64,000 nt of DNA from Pagrus major. Its lineage: Eukaryota > Chordata > Actinopteri > Spariformes > Sparidae. Below are positions 46,777 to 59,429 of the stretch, one piece after another (positions within the stretch are counted from its first letter, which is position 1; the number at the start of each line of letters is the position of its first letter). The notes below the pieces were generated by a model that did not search any database, was not told the DNA's origin, and saw only the letters and a list, made by a program, of their open reading frames with translations. Both the position numbers and the translations under genes were made by a program. The stretch is taken from the NCBI RefSeq assembly GCF_040436345.1, contig NC_133225.1:28000040-28064039 (forward strand). The letters are read 5' to 3'.

Positions 46777-48179
46777 GTGCTATTAACAGACTGCAGCTCC
46801 GTCTAATGTGAGGAACTCGTCGACGAGCTGTGTCTCACCTACTGCTTTGGTTCCAGCTCTGCTTTCATCAGCTCCCCTTTGTTCCCGTTTTGATGAAACC
46901 ATACGGCACAGTGGGCTAATAACACAGCCAAGCATTTTATTTTCCTATGTTGTGTTTGGCAGTCTCTCTCTCTCTCTGGCATGTTTAAATCCCTAATCGC
47001 CACAGTACTCTGTCCTCACAGTGCTTTTCTCCTGAGTGTCCTCGTGTGTGATCAGGTGCGTGTTTGTGCTCGAGAGACAAATGTAAGATGTGAACAGCTG
47101 CCTCTCCCCACAGCTAACTACACCAAAAACAAGCCAGAATGCTGCTTTCATTTCGCTTTTTATGGCACCTCATTACATGACTCGATCAGGCCCTCCACTG
47201 ATTGAATTATGTGGGAGTGTGTGTGCATGTGTGTGTGCAGTGCAGTTGGAAAAGCAAATGAAAAGATAAACAGTTTTTTCTTCTCATTTCAACTACAGAT
47301 CTATTCTATTCTTGTATACTGTATAGGTGAACATGTAGACGTCTGACAATCTACTTTTAACTGCTACATAAAATGATTTTTGAGGCTTAAATCATTTTTT
47401 TCTATTAAAAGGATTAAAGGAACAATAATCTGTAAATAACTATGTAACAAGAGTGTTTTGTGTTTCAAATGATAAAAATGACTCCTTTTTGACCCTGCCA
47501 TTGTCTTCATAGCCAATATTGAAGACACAGCACACACTTTTACTCATTTAAAGTATGCCTGTATCACTCCAAATGCCTTGATCCTGCACTGTGTTCAGCT
47601 CAGCACCACTGAGCCGGAAAAAAAATCAAATAAACAGAAAATCCAATTTGATTCCAGTTATGTAACTGATCTTTTCAGGATGGGCTAAACACTGAAAAAC
47701 AGCTGGACCTGGGTCATATAGGGTAAAAAAAACAAAAAGAACACAACAACAACAAAAAAAATCTGTGTGCAAATCCAGATAAAATCCATGTCACTGCACT
47801 GCAGCTGTTTCACGCCGCAGTAAAACCTGGTTATGTTCCCTCTGGGAATCAAGACTGACTGGGAGAATTTAAGGATATGTCTCACAAGCAGAAACATCCA
47901 CGAGCTCTGCACACGTTCACGAGCCATTTGCAAACTAATTAGAAGTTTGGAGTTAAATGCTTTCGGCTGCACGCATCACTGTGAGTTTGCCGATGTCTCC
48001 CTCACAGTGCCAGTTTGGTTGTATTGTCAAAACAAAGCCTGCACACGGCCTCAAAAAGAAGGACATGGTCCTCCAGCACAGTCAAAATGATGACTAAGGG
48101 CCGTTTCAGACAGAATCAGGCGTTGTGGCTGCGGCGAAAAAGTTGATACAGAAAAAACTTCTGAATTCGAGAGATGATT

Positions 48180-48480
48180 TTGGCGAGGGACCATGGCGTT
48201 TCGACATTTGTTGCGTGACACTACAGGATACTTTATAAGTCGGGACAACTTCCAGCCATCTTTGCTGTGACCAAAACTGGACATATCTCTTGGAAAGTCG
48301 GGCTATCTCCAGCCGTGTTTGTGGCAACAAAACCAGGCGTTTTTAAGGAGAACTGCGGACATTTCAAGATGTCTTTGTCGCAACCAAAACCAGATCATTT
48401 TTACAGGAAGTTGGGACATCTCCAGCTGTGTTTGTGGAGACAAAACCGGGTGTTTTTAAAGAGACCCCTGCCATGTTTGT
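48180..48480 (+). repeat. Imperfect ~57-bp tandem repeat
   Basis: The core CCAGCCGTGTTTGTGGCAAC and variants recur at about 48250, 48309, 48366 and 48422, each followed by AAAACCAG/GG and a T-run. A diverged dispersed minisatellite, about four or five units. Confidence 0.7.
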
Positions 48481-50217
48481 TATGTATATTATGTTACAAC
48501 AGAGCCCTTGAGTAGAAGCTCAAAGTCAAAATTGAACGGAAGTTCAAAATCCTGATCGTCACATGATTCACACAAACTCCAGACAGTTCAAGGACGTCTT
48601 TGGCAGGCAATTGGAGCAGATGTATATAGAGACAGAATAGCGATTCTTGGGAATTAGTAGTCAATAAATGCATTAATGTTCTTCTGCTGAGACTCTATCG
48701 TGCTGTTAGTATTAATGGCTAATTTCCTGAACTATTGAGAGACTCCATGATCTGCCATTGCTGTGAAAAAATGGAGTAAACGGAGAAGACGTGACTCTCT
48801 CTACTGAAGGGCTCTGTGTCACACAAACAAGCCATGGAGGGACATTCCAACACACCAACCCTACAGCTAATCGCCACTACGCCTGATTTGGTCTGAGTGA
48901 GGCCTGACAGCTTTAAACTACAGACGGATGGTACCAGAGTTACTTTACCAATACACAAGTGCATCATCACCCGAGATGGTGTGGAAGGCCTATGAGTAAA
49001 ATCGGCACACAAACATACAGTGCTGATGGGAAAACATTCAGTCAGTGCACACTCTATACAAGATTCCTGATAATTATTAAATAGATTATGAGTATTTACA
49101 ATATATGCTAGGCTAACATGAACCAAAGGATCAATAGTGTTCATGTACTATATTTACATCTATAATGTAATTTGAGGATATTTACATAATATTTGAAGAG
49201 AGATGATGAGAGAATAAAGAAAAACCCATTCAATACTGTGGATTGGTTTCCACTCAAATGGCCAGCCAAAGCTTACTCTTCAGCCTAATTCACTAAAGGC
49301 ACAGGCAGGGTGTAACCTTCAGCTTCACACACACCAAAGGACCGCTAAGAGGTCAGCTAAGGCTGTTCCTATGTTGTTTGTTGTGCTTTGTTTTTTAAAA
49401 TGAGCGACAGTGCTTTGGATTTAATCACCTGTATCAGGTTATAAAGATGTTAAATTGGAGCCTTGTGTGGCTTTATGGTCACTAGGTGGCCCTGGAGTCC
49501 CTGCTGTTGGGCCTGTAGAAAATACCTGGAGGGCTGATTCACACACAAGAACTGAAAAACAAGTCTCAGCTTAAAACTTTGACCTCGGAGATGATTGTGT
49601 TCCCGAGGATGAGACTTGTTCTGACCTCAACTGTTTGTCTCTACCTCCTTCCTAAAAACCAGCTTCTCTCTGTTTTCCACATTTCGCATCCTCTCTTAAC
49701 CCTCGGCATGTCCCACACTTTTGGCTCTGTCCATGTAGCCTGAACAAGCTCAAGATTTCCTTGCAATTCATTTGCATCTACCTGTGTCCTTAGTCAGAAT
49801 GCAACCCACTCAAAGTCTTGGAGGAAAGTCTAACAGGAACAGTAAAACAAAAGGTGGTGGGTCAATTCTCAGGACTTGAGACCCAGAGGCAACATCACAA
49901 ATCCTCCTTTTTTCCCAATGCACAGTCCCCGTTCTCTGCATTTAAAGAGTAACACCCAGATCAAATAAATCCATCAAATCCAATTATGGCTTCATGTGGT
50001 AGAGCATTATGTCAAATACGAGGATTTAAGTGTTTGAGCCACATATCAAATGAATTGCAACAAGATCTTGAGGCCACTAAGGCTAATCCCTCCACTAAAT
50101 ACGCCCTTCAAACACGAGGCAGAATTTGCTTTCCTGCACTTTGGTCTCTTACTGTCCCTCCACCTATTCTGCCCCCGTCTAATCCCTGTCTTTTCTCCCC
50201 CTCCCCTCTTGTGTCTC

Positions 50218-52175
50218 TTAGCTGTAGCCGAGGTTCTCCATCTCGTGGCGGTATCTTAACTCCGACACTTTAGCTTTGTGCTGCTTGCTCTCCAGATGCT
50301 GCCTGAAGTCCGTCTCCTGTTCAGCTCCACAGTTGCACATGGAGCAGTAGAACTGTCCGCTGGGAGTCACGCACATGGCCAAGTCCCTGGGGATGCGCTG
50401 CCTCGGTCTGGGGTTGTAGTACGGCCCTGGAGGGGAAAAGAGAGGAGAGATGACAGACAGGACATAAAAAAAAGTGAACTGTAGCTGATTCATGCCAGAT
50501 TTATCCGTCATGACAGCTGGAGGCATAGGCGGTCTGGATCCTCCCCTGCCTGGGAAAAAAGATTTGTCCCCCCCCAATAACCCGAATCAGTGACAACACA
50601 TCATTCTAAATTACATAATTATATGCACTGAAAACACTTGTGCTAATTAAAGATGCAAAACAATGTGTTTTTATGTTTTTAAAGATTGGTCCCCCCCTTC
50701 CATATTCCTCACAGTGGTTCGGTCCACTGCCAATCAACCTGCACCTCCGTCACCTTAAAGGCCCAGTATGAGTGTCTGTAGAGCGGTCTCTGAGAGTGTG
50801 GTGGTGCTGGTTGATCTCTGTAAGCAGCTACTTTACAAAAGTTAACTTAAAACAAATAATCCTGGTTTTCTCTTGTCACAATGGGTTAGGTTTAAGTACA
50901 AAAACACTTGGTTTGGGTTAGAAAAACAGTGTTTTGGCTTAAAAAATCTAATTGTTTTGGTTGCCACAGACACGGCTGTAGATGTCCCGCGGTCTCGTTA
51001 AAAATGTCGCCATAAACATGGTTAGAAGGTGTGTTGAGTTCTCCGTAAAAATCTCCAGTGGTGTCACTTCTACAAATGTTGAAACACCACAATCCCTCAT
51101 CAGAAATATCTACCGTGAGTTCATTAACATGTAATGTGAATGTGATATGACATGTTTTGTAACATACATCTAATAAAACACTACTTTTGCAGGCACCTTT
51201 GGTGTCCCCTTCAGGAACTGCACTTTTTCCAGTTTATTGTTTTTCCCCCAACTGTGCAGTGAAATATCCGCCCTCGGCTGGAGAGATACTTAAATGTAGA
51301 ACTCGGTTGGTTGTCAAAAATTATTGAGATGACGGGGCTGCAACTAATTAATGTTTTTATAAACAATTATCTGTCTTTCTTTCAGTTAATTCATTGGACG
51401 TTTAGCCAGTAAAATGTCAGAAAAATTAAAAAGTGATAAATCAGATTTTTCCAGAACTCAAGGTCTTAAAATTGCTAATTGTTCTGTCGGGCTAGCAGTT
51501 CCAAAGATATTCAATTCAAAATTATAAAAGAACAGAGAAAAGTACATGGCATCTAAAAAGCAGCAAATGTTTAGCTTTTAATTTTTGGCTATTATGTTTT
51601 GGCCTTTTTCATGACTTTATTTAATAAAACAGCTGAAGAGAGACAGGCAATGCGATGAGAGAAAGAGAGGGGGATGACATGCAGCTAAGGGCCACAGGTC
51701 AGGCTTGAGCCCTGGGTGCTCCCGGATGTTTAACCAAACTACCAGCATGACCATATGGGATTGCAGTAATGTTGGTCCGTCAGCCGGTCAGTCAGCCTCA
51801 TTGGTGGCTGAAATATCTCAACGGCTACTGGATTAATCACCATATCCTCTAGCACCTTGTGGTTTTAAGTGAAATGTTTTCAACAACTACTGGATGGATT
51901 CACATGACATTTGGTCCTGACATTCACATCACAATGTTAACATTGTCATTGTGAGCATGCTGATATTAGCATTTACCCCAACACACCAAGTACATCCACA
52001 CACAAGCGTTAACAGGGCTAGCATGGCGTTAGACTCTTAGTCATCTGGGATTACAGCTAGGTGGATCATCTGAAAAAGAGAATTGCTTGTGTGTGTGTGT
52101 GTGTGTGTGTGTTAACACAGCAGAAAAATGAGAAGGAGATAGAGAAAGAGATAAAAGACAGTGAGAAGGCAACCG

Positions 52176-52213
<38 letters not shown>

Positions 52214-52494
52214 CAGCTATTTTGGGGTTTGTCCATCAAGAAAACTGATTAAATCAGCAGAACGTTTGGAGTGTGTGTGTGTGTGCGTGCATGTGCGTGT
52301 GCGAGAGTGGATGAAAAAGAGAGAGTGAGACAGGAAGGGAATTGGCTCCACTGTGTGATTTATCCTGCTTTAACTGGAGCTGAGGTGCTACTGTTTTTTC
52401 TCTGTGGAAAGATAGAGACATGGGGAAAGACGGCAAGAAAGAGATAGTTGTTTGACGTCAGCAGAAAGTCTGACGTTACCGTGTCTGGATCTGT

Positions 52495-52538
<44 letters not shown>

Positions 52539-55500
52539 AAGCTCACAGAGGCGAAAGCAAACACTCACACAAATGCACAGAAAACACGGTGAAGTTAAGA
52601 TCAGCTTTCAGCCAATAATGTTATCTGCTAAGCCCTTACAAAAGATTAAAACTCGGTCCAATCTGTGCAACTATCATTCCCTCGGCGATACAGTGGTAAA
52701 GCTTTGTGCCAGATTTCCAAAACATCAAAGGAGGTGGATAAGTACTTGCTCCGAAGAAGTGTAGAAAACAAAATCAAATGAAGTACTTTCGGTGAAAAGG
52801 TAAAATATTTACAAGATTATTTCTGCATGGTGTCGACGAACAGAGATACTGTGTCCTTGGCAGGGTGAACAAGCAAATGAAACATCAAATAAGGAGCTGA
52901 CTTTGTCAGGTTACCGTAAAAAGTCTCGTCTTGGGAAGACAATGTTTACAGTTTTCTAGTGTTCACCGTGTCTATTTATCCAGCTGCAGCAGTTTATTTC
53001 ACTGATATATTCTAACACAAGTGGATGGAAGAAATATTAGATTTTTTTTCTCTGCCCCAGGGAGTCTGCTACAGCTCAGTCAGCTACTGGAGTCCATAGT
53101 CGCATTCTAGACAGGAAAATTGACCTCAGGGTATATATACTGCACATACTGTATGTGCGGAGGACATTATGGATTACCTCAATATATGAGAGGAAAATAA
53201 ATTCTGAGCCACTACAGGACAAATAGCTGTGCCGCACAGTTTTAACGTGGACTATAGATACTTCCAGTTTAAAGGAAGTACTGGAGTGTGTCAAGTAACA
53301 ACCAGTGACACAGGGAGGATAAATGAATAGTTGACTGCTGATTCTTTCTCTAACCTAACTCTGAGACGGGTCAATTCCCCACCAAATTCATGTCAACTTT
53401 TACCCAAGAGCAATAGGAATCATTCTGACCAGAAACATCACAAACTGGCATGGTTTGTGGACGGCCCAGGACAAGAAGTCTCTACAGCGAGGGACTAAAA
53501 CTGCCCAGAACATCATTGGTGCACATCTACAGAGCATCAGTGATATCGGTTTGGTGAGGTCTCTGCACAGAGCCCAGAGGATACTAAAAGACAACACCCA
53601 CCCCAGCCACAGTCTGTTCACCCTGCTGCCGTCTGGCAACAGATACAGAAGTATCCGCTGCTGCACCACCAGACTACAGAGCAGCTTCTTTCCTCAGGCT
53701 GTGAGACTCCTGAGTGTTTGTTTTTGTGTGTGTATGTAGTTTAAGAATTACAAACAGAAATTCCATTGACCAATCTTCCGTTGCATGATTAGTGACAATT
53801 AAATTAATCTTGAATCTTGAATATGTAACGATTCATCTAGTTAGAAGTAGCTTGTTAGCATAGCTGTTTATAAAACACGAAATGTGTTTGGTTTGTTCAC
53901 TCTGGGCTACTGTAGAAACATGCCGATTGCAACATGACGGCCCCTATGAAGAGGACCTGCTCCCTCTGTAGATACACAAGCTCATTCTAAGGTAACGCAA
54001 TAGATCCCATTAAACCCCCTTAAATACTACACACTGGTCTTTTAAACATTAACAGTTCCAATTGAAGCAGAAACGTGCATCTAGGTCTATGTCACTGGGT
54101 GTATCTGTGTTTCTGAGCCTCTTTTTCTTAATTTCAAATATCTTACCTGGCATGGAGGCAGGAACCTGCGGGCTGCGGCGGTTTTTCACCAATCTGTACT
54201 CACTGCCATCTTTCCTGTTTCTTCTTGGGGTTGCCTCATTGCTGCCCTCCCTGAAACAGGCAGAGAGCCAGAGTGAAAATCACTTTCACACATTCTGAAC
54301 GGTGAGAAAAAAAACAAAGTATGTGTTTTCCACAGGTTTAGCTCGGCTTCGTCAGTAACTAACAAGTCAAAATCACCTAGTGTTAAGTTTAGTCATTTTT
54401 TGTGTAAAACGGAAGTGAACTCAGTAACTTCAATTCAGTCTATATCTACTCATGCCCATGCCAATGAGTGTCTGGTGAAGTGTGATAGTCCACAATACAT
54501 ACGAGAACTCTGTAAACTTACATGTTAATGGAGTTCTGTTGGGCCTCAGCGAGCCGTAGTTTCTTGGCATGGTTCTTGCCCTGGTAGTGGGCCTGTGCAA
54601 CTGCCAGTGAACTGAAGGAGGCGTCACACAGCTTACAATAATCATTCTCTGTGGCCAAGATGACCCGAGTCGCCCCCTTAAACAATGCCTGCAGAGATGG
54701 GACAAAGCCATGCAGTGTTTGTGATGAGAGGAGTCAAGAGTGAGAAAGAGAAGAAATAAATGTTTTTAGGTCCAGTGGGAGGAACTAAAGGAATTATTCC
54801 ACAACTTCCAAAAATTTTCAACTGGAAAATATACACTGATGAAAGTTATTAAATTATGAAAGAAGTCACATGAAAAAAAACATGAAAAACTTGCAGGTTA
54901 TGATGTCTATTATTTCTACACTTTTAGGATTATTAGGTGAGGTAGGCAGGTAAATATAACACAAAACTATTCTATGGTACATTTTATAATTTTGGCAAAA
55001 ATGTGCTATTTATTTATATTTTCAATCAATGCTTTTATCCAAAGTGAACAACAATGACAGCAACACAAACATAAAAGCAGCTCTTCGACAGCATGGTGAA
55101 TCCAGAAACCTACAATGACTAATTTTTTTGGGCCACGGGGAGGCAGCAGAAACAAACTGATTAGGTGAAAACAGTTGCTTATTTACACATTCAGCAGTTA
55201 TAGAATAACATTAGGATTTATTTGGAGTTATGCCTCAGGCTGCTGGGAAATATATTAGTCCTTTATTCACTGTCTTTTAGTCGCCACCAACTCCTGAGGG
55301 AAATATCTGACTCTTAAGCTGCTAAATGCTCCGTTATGTTTCACCTGCTTGTGCTAACTTTGTCTGTCTGCTGTTTGGTGCTGAGCAGGTGGTGTACTGC
55401 TGCTTTATAGAGCTTTTTCCTTGAAACAACTGCATCCTATGGCTGAAAATGACACTATAAGAGCAGTACTGTTGGAAAACACCAAAATAGTAGGTGGGGC

Positions 55501-58500
55501 AGACAATAAAACAATAAGCAATAAACAATAAAGTCTTTTTTATTTTTTTAAATATCGGCATTTGATCGATAAAAATATGGGTTACAGCCACTGTTTGAGA
55601 AAGTGTGGCTTTACAATAAAATGTATTATCTTCAACAATTTAATCTAATGACGTTCTTAATAGTAATTAGATATCCTGCTCCTAATTAGTTAATTTAAAA
55701 AAAATTAAATGTGCTGGTTTCAGCACTGGTGGACTTGCAGTAAAAGTGCCCACTTGGATGACAAATGAAACATAATAAAGTGCCATCTAGGCTGCACTAG
55801 TGGACATTACGACATTTATAGACAAAAGAATTAATCAATTGATCATGAAAATAATCGTCAGATTTATCAATAACAAACAAATGTTAGTTGCAGCTCTACT
55901 GTGGTTTTATCATCTTATAATCTGACTCTTGGTAGCACGGAGTAATACACATTTGAGTCGGAGGAAATACATATTTCCCTTTTAAATTGCTGCTACAAAG
56001 TGAGGAGACAGAAAATTGCTCAGTGGTGAGTGGATGATGTGAGTTTCCAGTGTTCGAATGAAGCAGCGTGACTCTGCAGTTCCCCACCGCCTCCTCACAG
56101 GGAAATGACCTCTCTCAGCAGATTGGCCACTTCAGCAGCAGTACACCCACCTACTCAACTAAAACTGTATCATTTAGGTAGGTTGGTGCTGAGTTGCTAA
56201 GTTTGGATCTGACCTGCTTGCCTGCGTCACCATCGTTGGATCCTGAGCTGAGGGCTGTCTGGCCAGCCGCCTCGAGGACTTCTGGGATCCTGATGGCTGG
56301 AGGCTGTTGACTTCCAGCGTAGAAATTTCTTAACTTTTTACTGTGGTTCTTCCCCTAGAAAGACAGAGATATAAATCTTTGTTTATTATTAATGTTTTAC
56401 ATGTTTTGTACAAGTATGAATGTGTAGTTAACTGACTTGGTAGTGAGCCTGTGCCTGCTGGGCGGAGTTGAGTGTAACGTTGCACAGTTTACAGTACAGC
56501 GGTTTACACAGTTCCCCCAGCCCCAGAGAGTCCTCCTGCTCCTCCGTACCCAGCGGGGACCCCTCATCCTGGGGCTGCTCGCTGACTGGGGCTGACTGAC
56601 CCAGGAGAGGACTGGGGATGATGCCAGACACCGGGGCAGGGATTAGAGTCGGTCCTGGTGGCCTTGGAGGCATCTGTGAAAGGTCTGGGCTGGGAGCGGG
56701 AGGGGAGGAAAGGGGGCTGGGAGGGAGGGGGAACTGGCCGGCTCTGGGCGCCACCACAGGAGGGGGCACGAGCGCGTGTGCAGGGTTCAGAGGTGGAGGC
56801 CCCAACGGTTGCGTGAGGTCCATGGTTGGAGGCACTATTGCTTGTGTGTGATCTACAGGTGGGGGCCCCAAGGTGTGTGCCATCGGTGGAAGCCTCAGTG
56901 GCTGAGCTGGGGCCATTGGAGGGGGGCCTAAGCGGTGTGGTGGGGTAATGGGGGGAGGCCTTAATGTGTGAGCTCCAGTTATGGGAGGGGGCCCTAATGT
57001 CTGGGTGGGAACCATAGTTGGAGGTCCAATTGCCTGAGCCGGGGTGATGGGTGGTGGGCCGAGAGGCTGCGTAGGCGCCATTGGTGGAGGTCCCAGCTGG
57101 TGCAGAGAGTCCATGTGGTGGAAAGGCTGCTGGGGGTGACTGAAGAGACTCAGAGGAGGCTTCAACATGGTCTCTGGGCCTGTTGACATCAGAGAAATTA
57201 CACACTTTGAGACATGGACAAATATTACAAATCAAAGACATTTATACAAGGAAATTTAATAACCTTGATGAGGAAGTCACTGTTGATGCAGACAGACACG
57301 GCAGCAATAACACGAGTGAACTACCATTCATGTTCAGTGAACAATATTTAACTTCTTGGGATTAGAAATTAGATTTATCTTCACTCCTGTTTATCAACCT
57401 GACTGCAGCAGCGATCCACAGAGGTGACCACCATTGTTTTTGTGTTTCTGTGATGTTAACTGCTGACTGGAGCTGGAGGGGAAATGTACTTTACTTCATG
57501 AACCTAACGTTACAGAGAAGAGAGAGAGAACCGGAGTCTCTGGTGAGAGCTGAATTGGTGTGCGCTGTTGCTTGCTAACGTTAGCTAATGGCTAATGTAG
57601 AGTGATGTAATCACTTTTTGGGGCAGATAAACTGCACAAATGATCGCTTTGTGGTAAATACACCATTAAGCAACCACCGCTGCTGATGAAAATCTATCTG
57701 AAGTGACAAGATAATGTGTGTTATGTTTAGTCACGTTTGCCAACTTCCCTATCCTCGAAGTAGCGACTGGTGATCACGTGAAATGCAACATAACTTTGAC
57801 TAAACTTGTGGATTTCTGTGGTTTGAATATTGTTGGAAATATTTGGGATAATGTAAGTACACAAATCAACAAAATATATGTCAAAGGTCTAGTTCTTTTT
57901 TGATATCTTAATGCAGAATTCCTTCATATATCTTCAAGGGCTTAATGGCTTTAAAATGTATGTGTATGAACACATGTGTACCAAAGAAATTGTTCAGAGA
58001 GTGAATGTAAAAACAGAACGTATTTAGACATTTTAAGCCCTGTCAGTTGGTCTGTCCAGATTGAAATATTTCAACAACTACTGGATGGATTGTCTTGAAA
58101 TTTTGTACAGTCATTTATGGTCCACAGAGGATGGCGCTGTCTTTTTTATCTAGCGCCACCTGCTCATTAAAATTTTCACTTCACTTCACATTGGCACAGA
58201 CGTACAATCGTTCCCAGATAAATTATCCAAATGATCCTCTGACTTTTCCTCTCCACCAGAGGAAGAAGGGTTGCAACAGTATGAGATTTTCATGGCAAGA
58301 TAACCATCTGAGAAAATATCACAGTATATGGTGTTACATCATGATTATTGTTAAGAAGAACAATTGTTTTTTTGTTTTTTTTTAATCACATACAAGGTAC
58401 AACGTAGTGAAACTGGTTCTCTGCATTTAACCCATCCAGGAAGAGCAGACACTAAGCTGTGCAGACACACAGTGCCCAGGGACAAGCCCCAGATCTAAGC

Positions 58501-59392
58501 TGGTGACATTAGTATGGTAGAACTCAATACCATAGATAAGATAATGTAGTAGGTTAACCATAATTTTCACACCACAGTATACCTTCAAACTGTTATACTG
58601 CTGCAACCTGAACGACCATGTATTCTGAAGGCTACCTTCTTATTCTGAATCATTATCTTAGCCTGCATCAAACTACACCTTGGAGAATGTAAGATATAAT
58701 AAATTGTTAAGCACCAAATTTTGTGAGTATCCACTGAGGCAGACATGGGTATGATCTCTTCTGGTAGATTTGTCCTGAAGCAAGTTATCAAGCAGAAAAA
58801 TGAATTTGAAGTCAATGTCTTGTATAAAAACAAATCAGGCCCACATTACTGAGAAATCTGCTTGTAAGATGTCCTACTGACTGAGGGACACAAACAAACA
58901 TCACACACTGTAAGCAAAATATCACTTCCCGTGGCAAAGATAAATATGATTTGCATTGGATTAGTCCAGTGACGAGTAGATGTTGCCTAACGTTCAATAT
59001 GTATACGTATGGAACTCTAATGAGCGATGTACAGTGACAGTAAAAGACGGCATGTATCTGTCGGAGCCCTGAGGCAGGAGCGATGTATAGAGATGGGCGA
59101 ACAGAAACACATTCTCGGACAGAGGAGCTTCACACTCCAATGAGCATCATGAAGATGAGGGCCAAGCCTGCAGCGCCTGCAGTCATGCATACAGGACGTC
59201 ACATAGACATACATGTGCACACACAGAGACAGTGACAATAAAAATCCTAAAGCTTCCCCAATCAGAAGAGATCACAGCCTGAAGTGTGAAGTGTGTGTGC
59301 GTGTGTGTACGTGCATGGCATGGCTTTGTATGGATTCAAAAAATGTTTTAAAAAGCACGTAGCTGCTTACGTTTGTGCCACTCTAACGCTCC

Positions 59393-59429
<37 letters not shown>

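Larger units (their letters stand above)
36850..50217. other. Gene-poor interval between the RNF14-like and zmat3-like genes
   Basis: 13.4 kb between convergent genes. Open frames longer than 60 codons are present, but none has family motifs or codon-level structure. Besides the separately listed repeats, it must contain the 3' UTRs of both flanking genes; their ends could not be fixed. Remaining sequence shows nothing I can name. Confidence 0.6.

Noticed and set aside
56564-57241. 225-residue minus-strand frame overlapping the zmat3 proline-rich exon
   Set aside because: A shadow in another frame of the repeat-rich exon. It lacks continuity with the zinc-finger exons.
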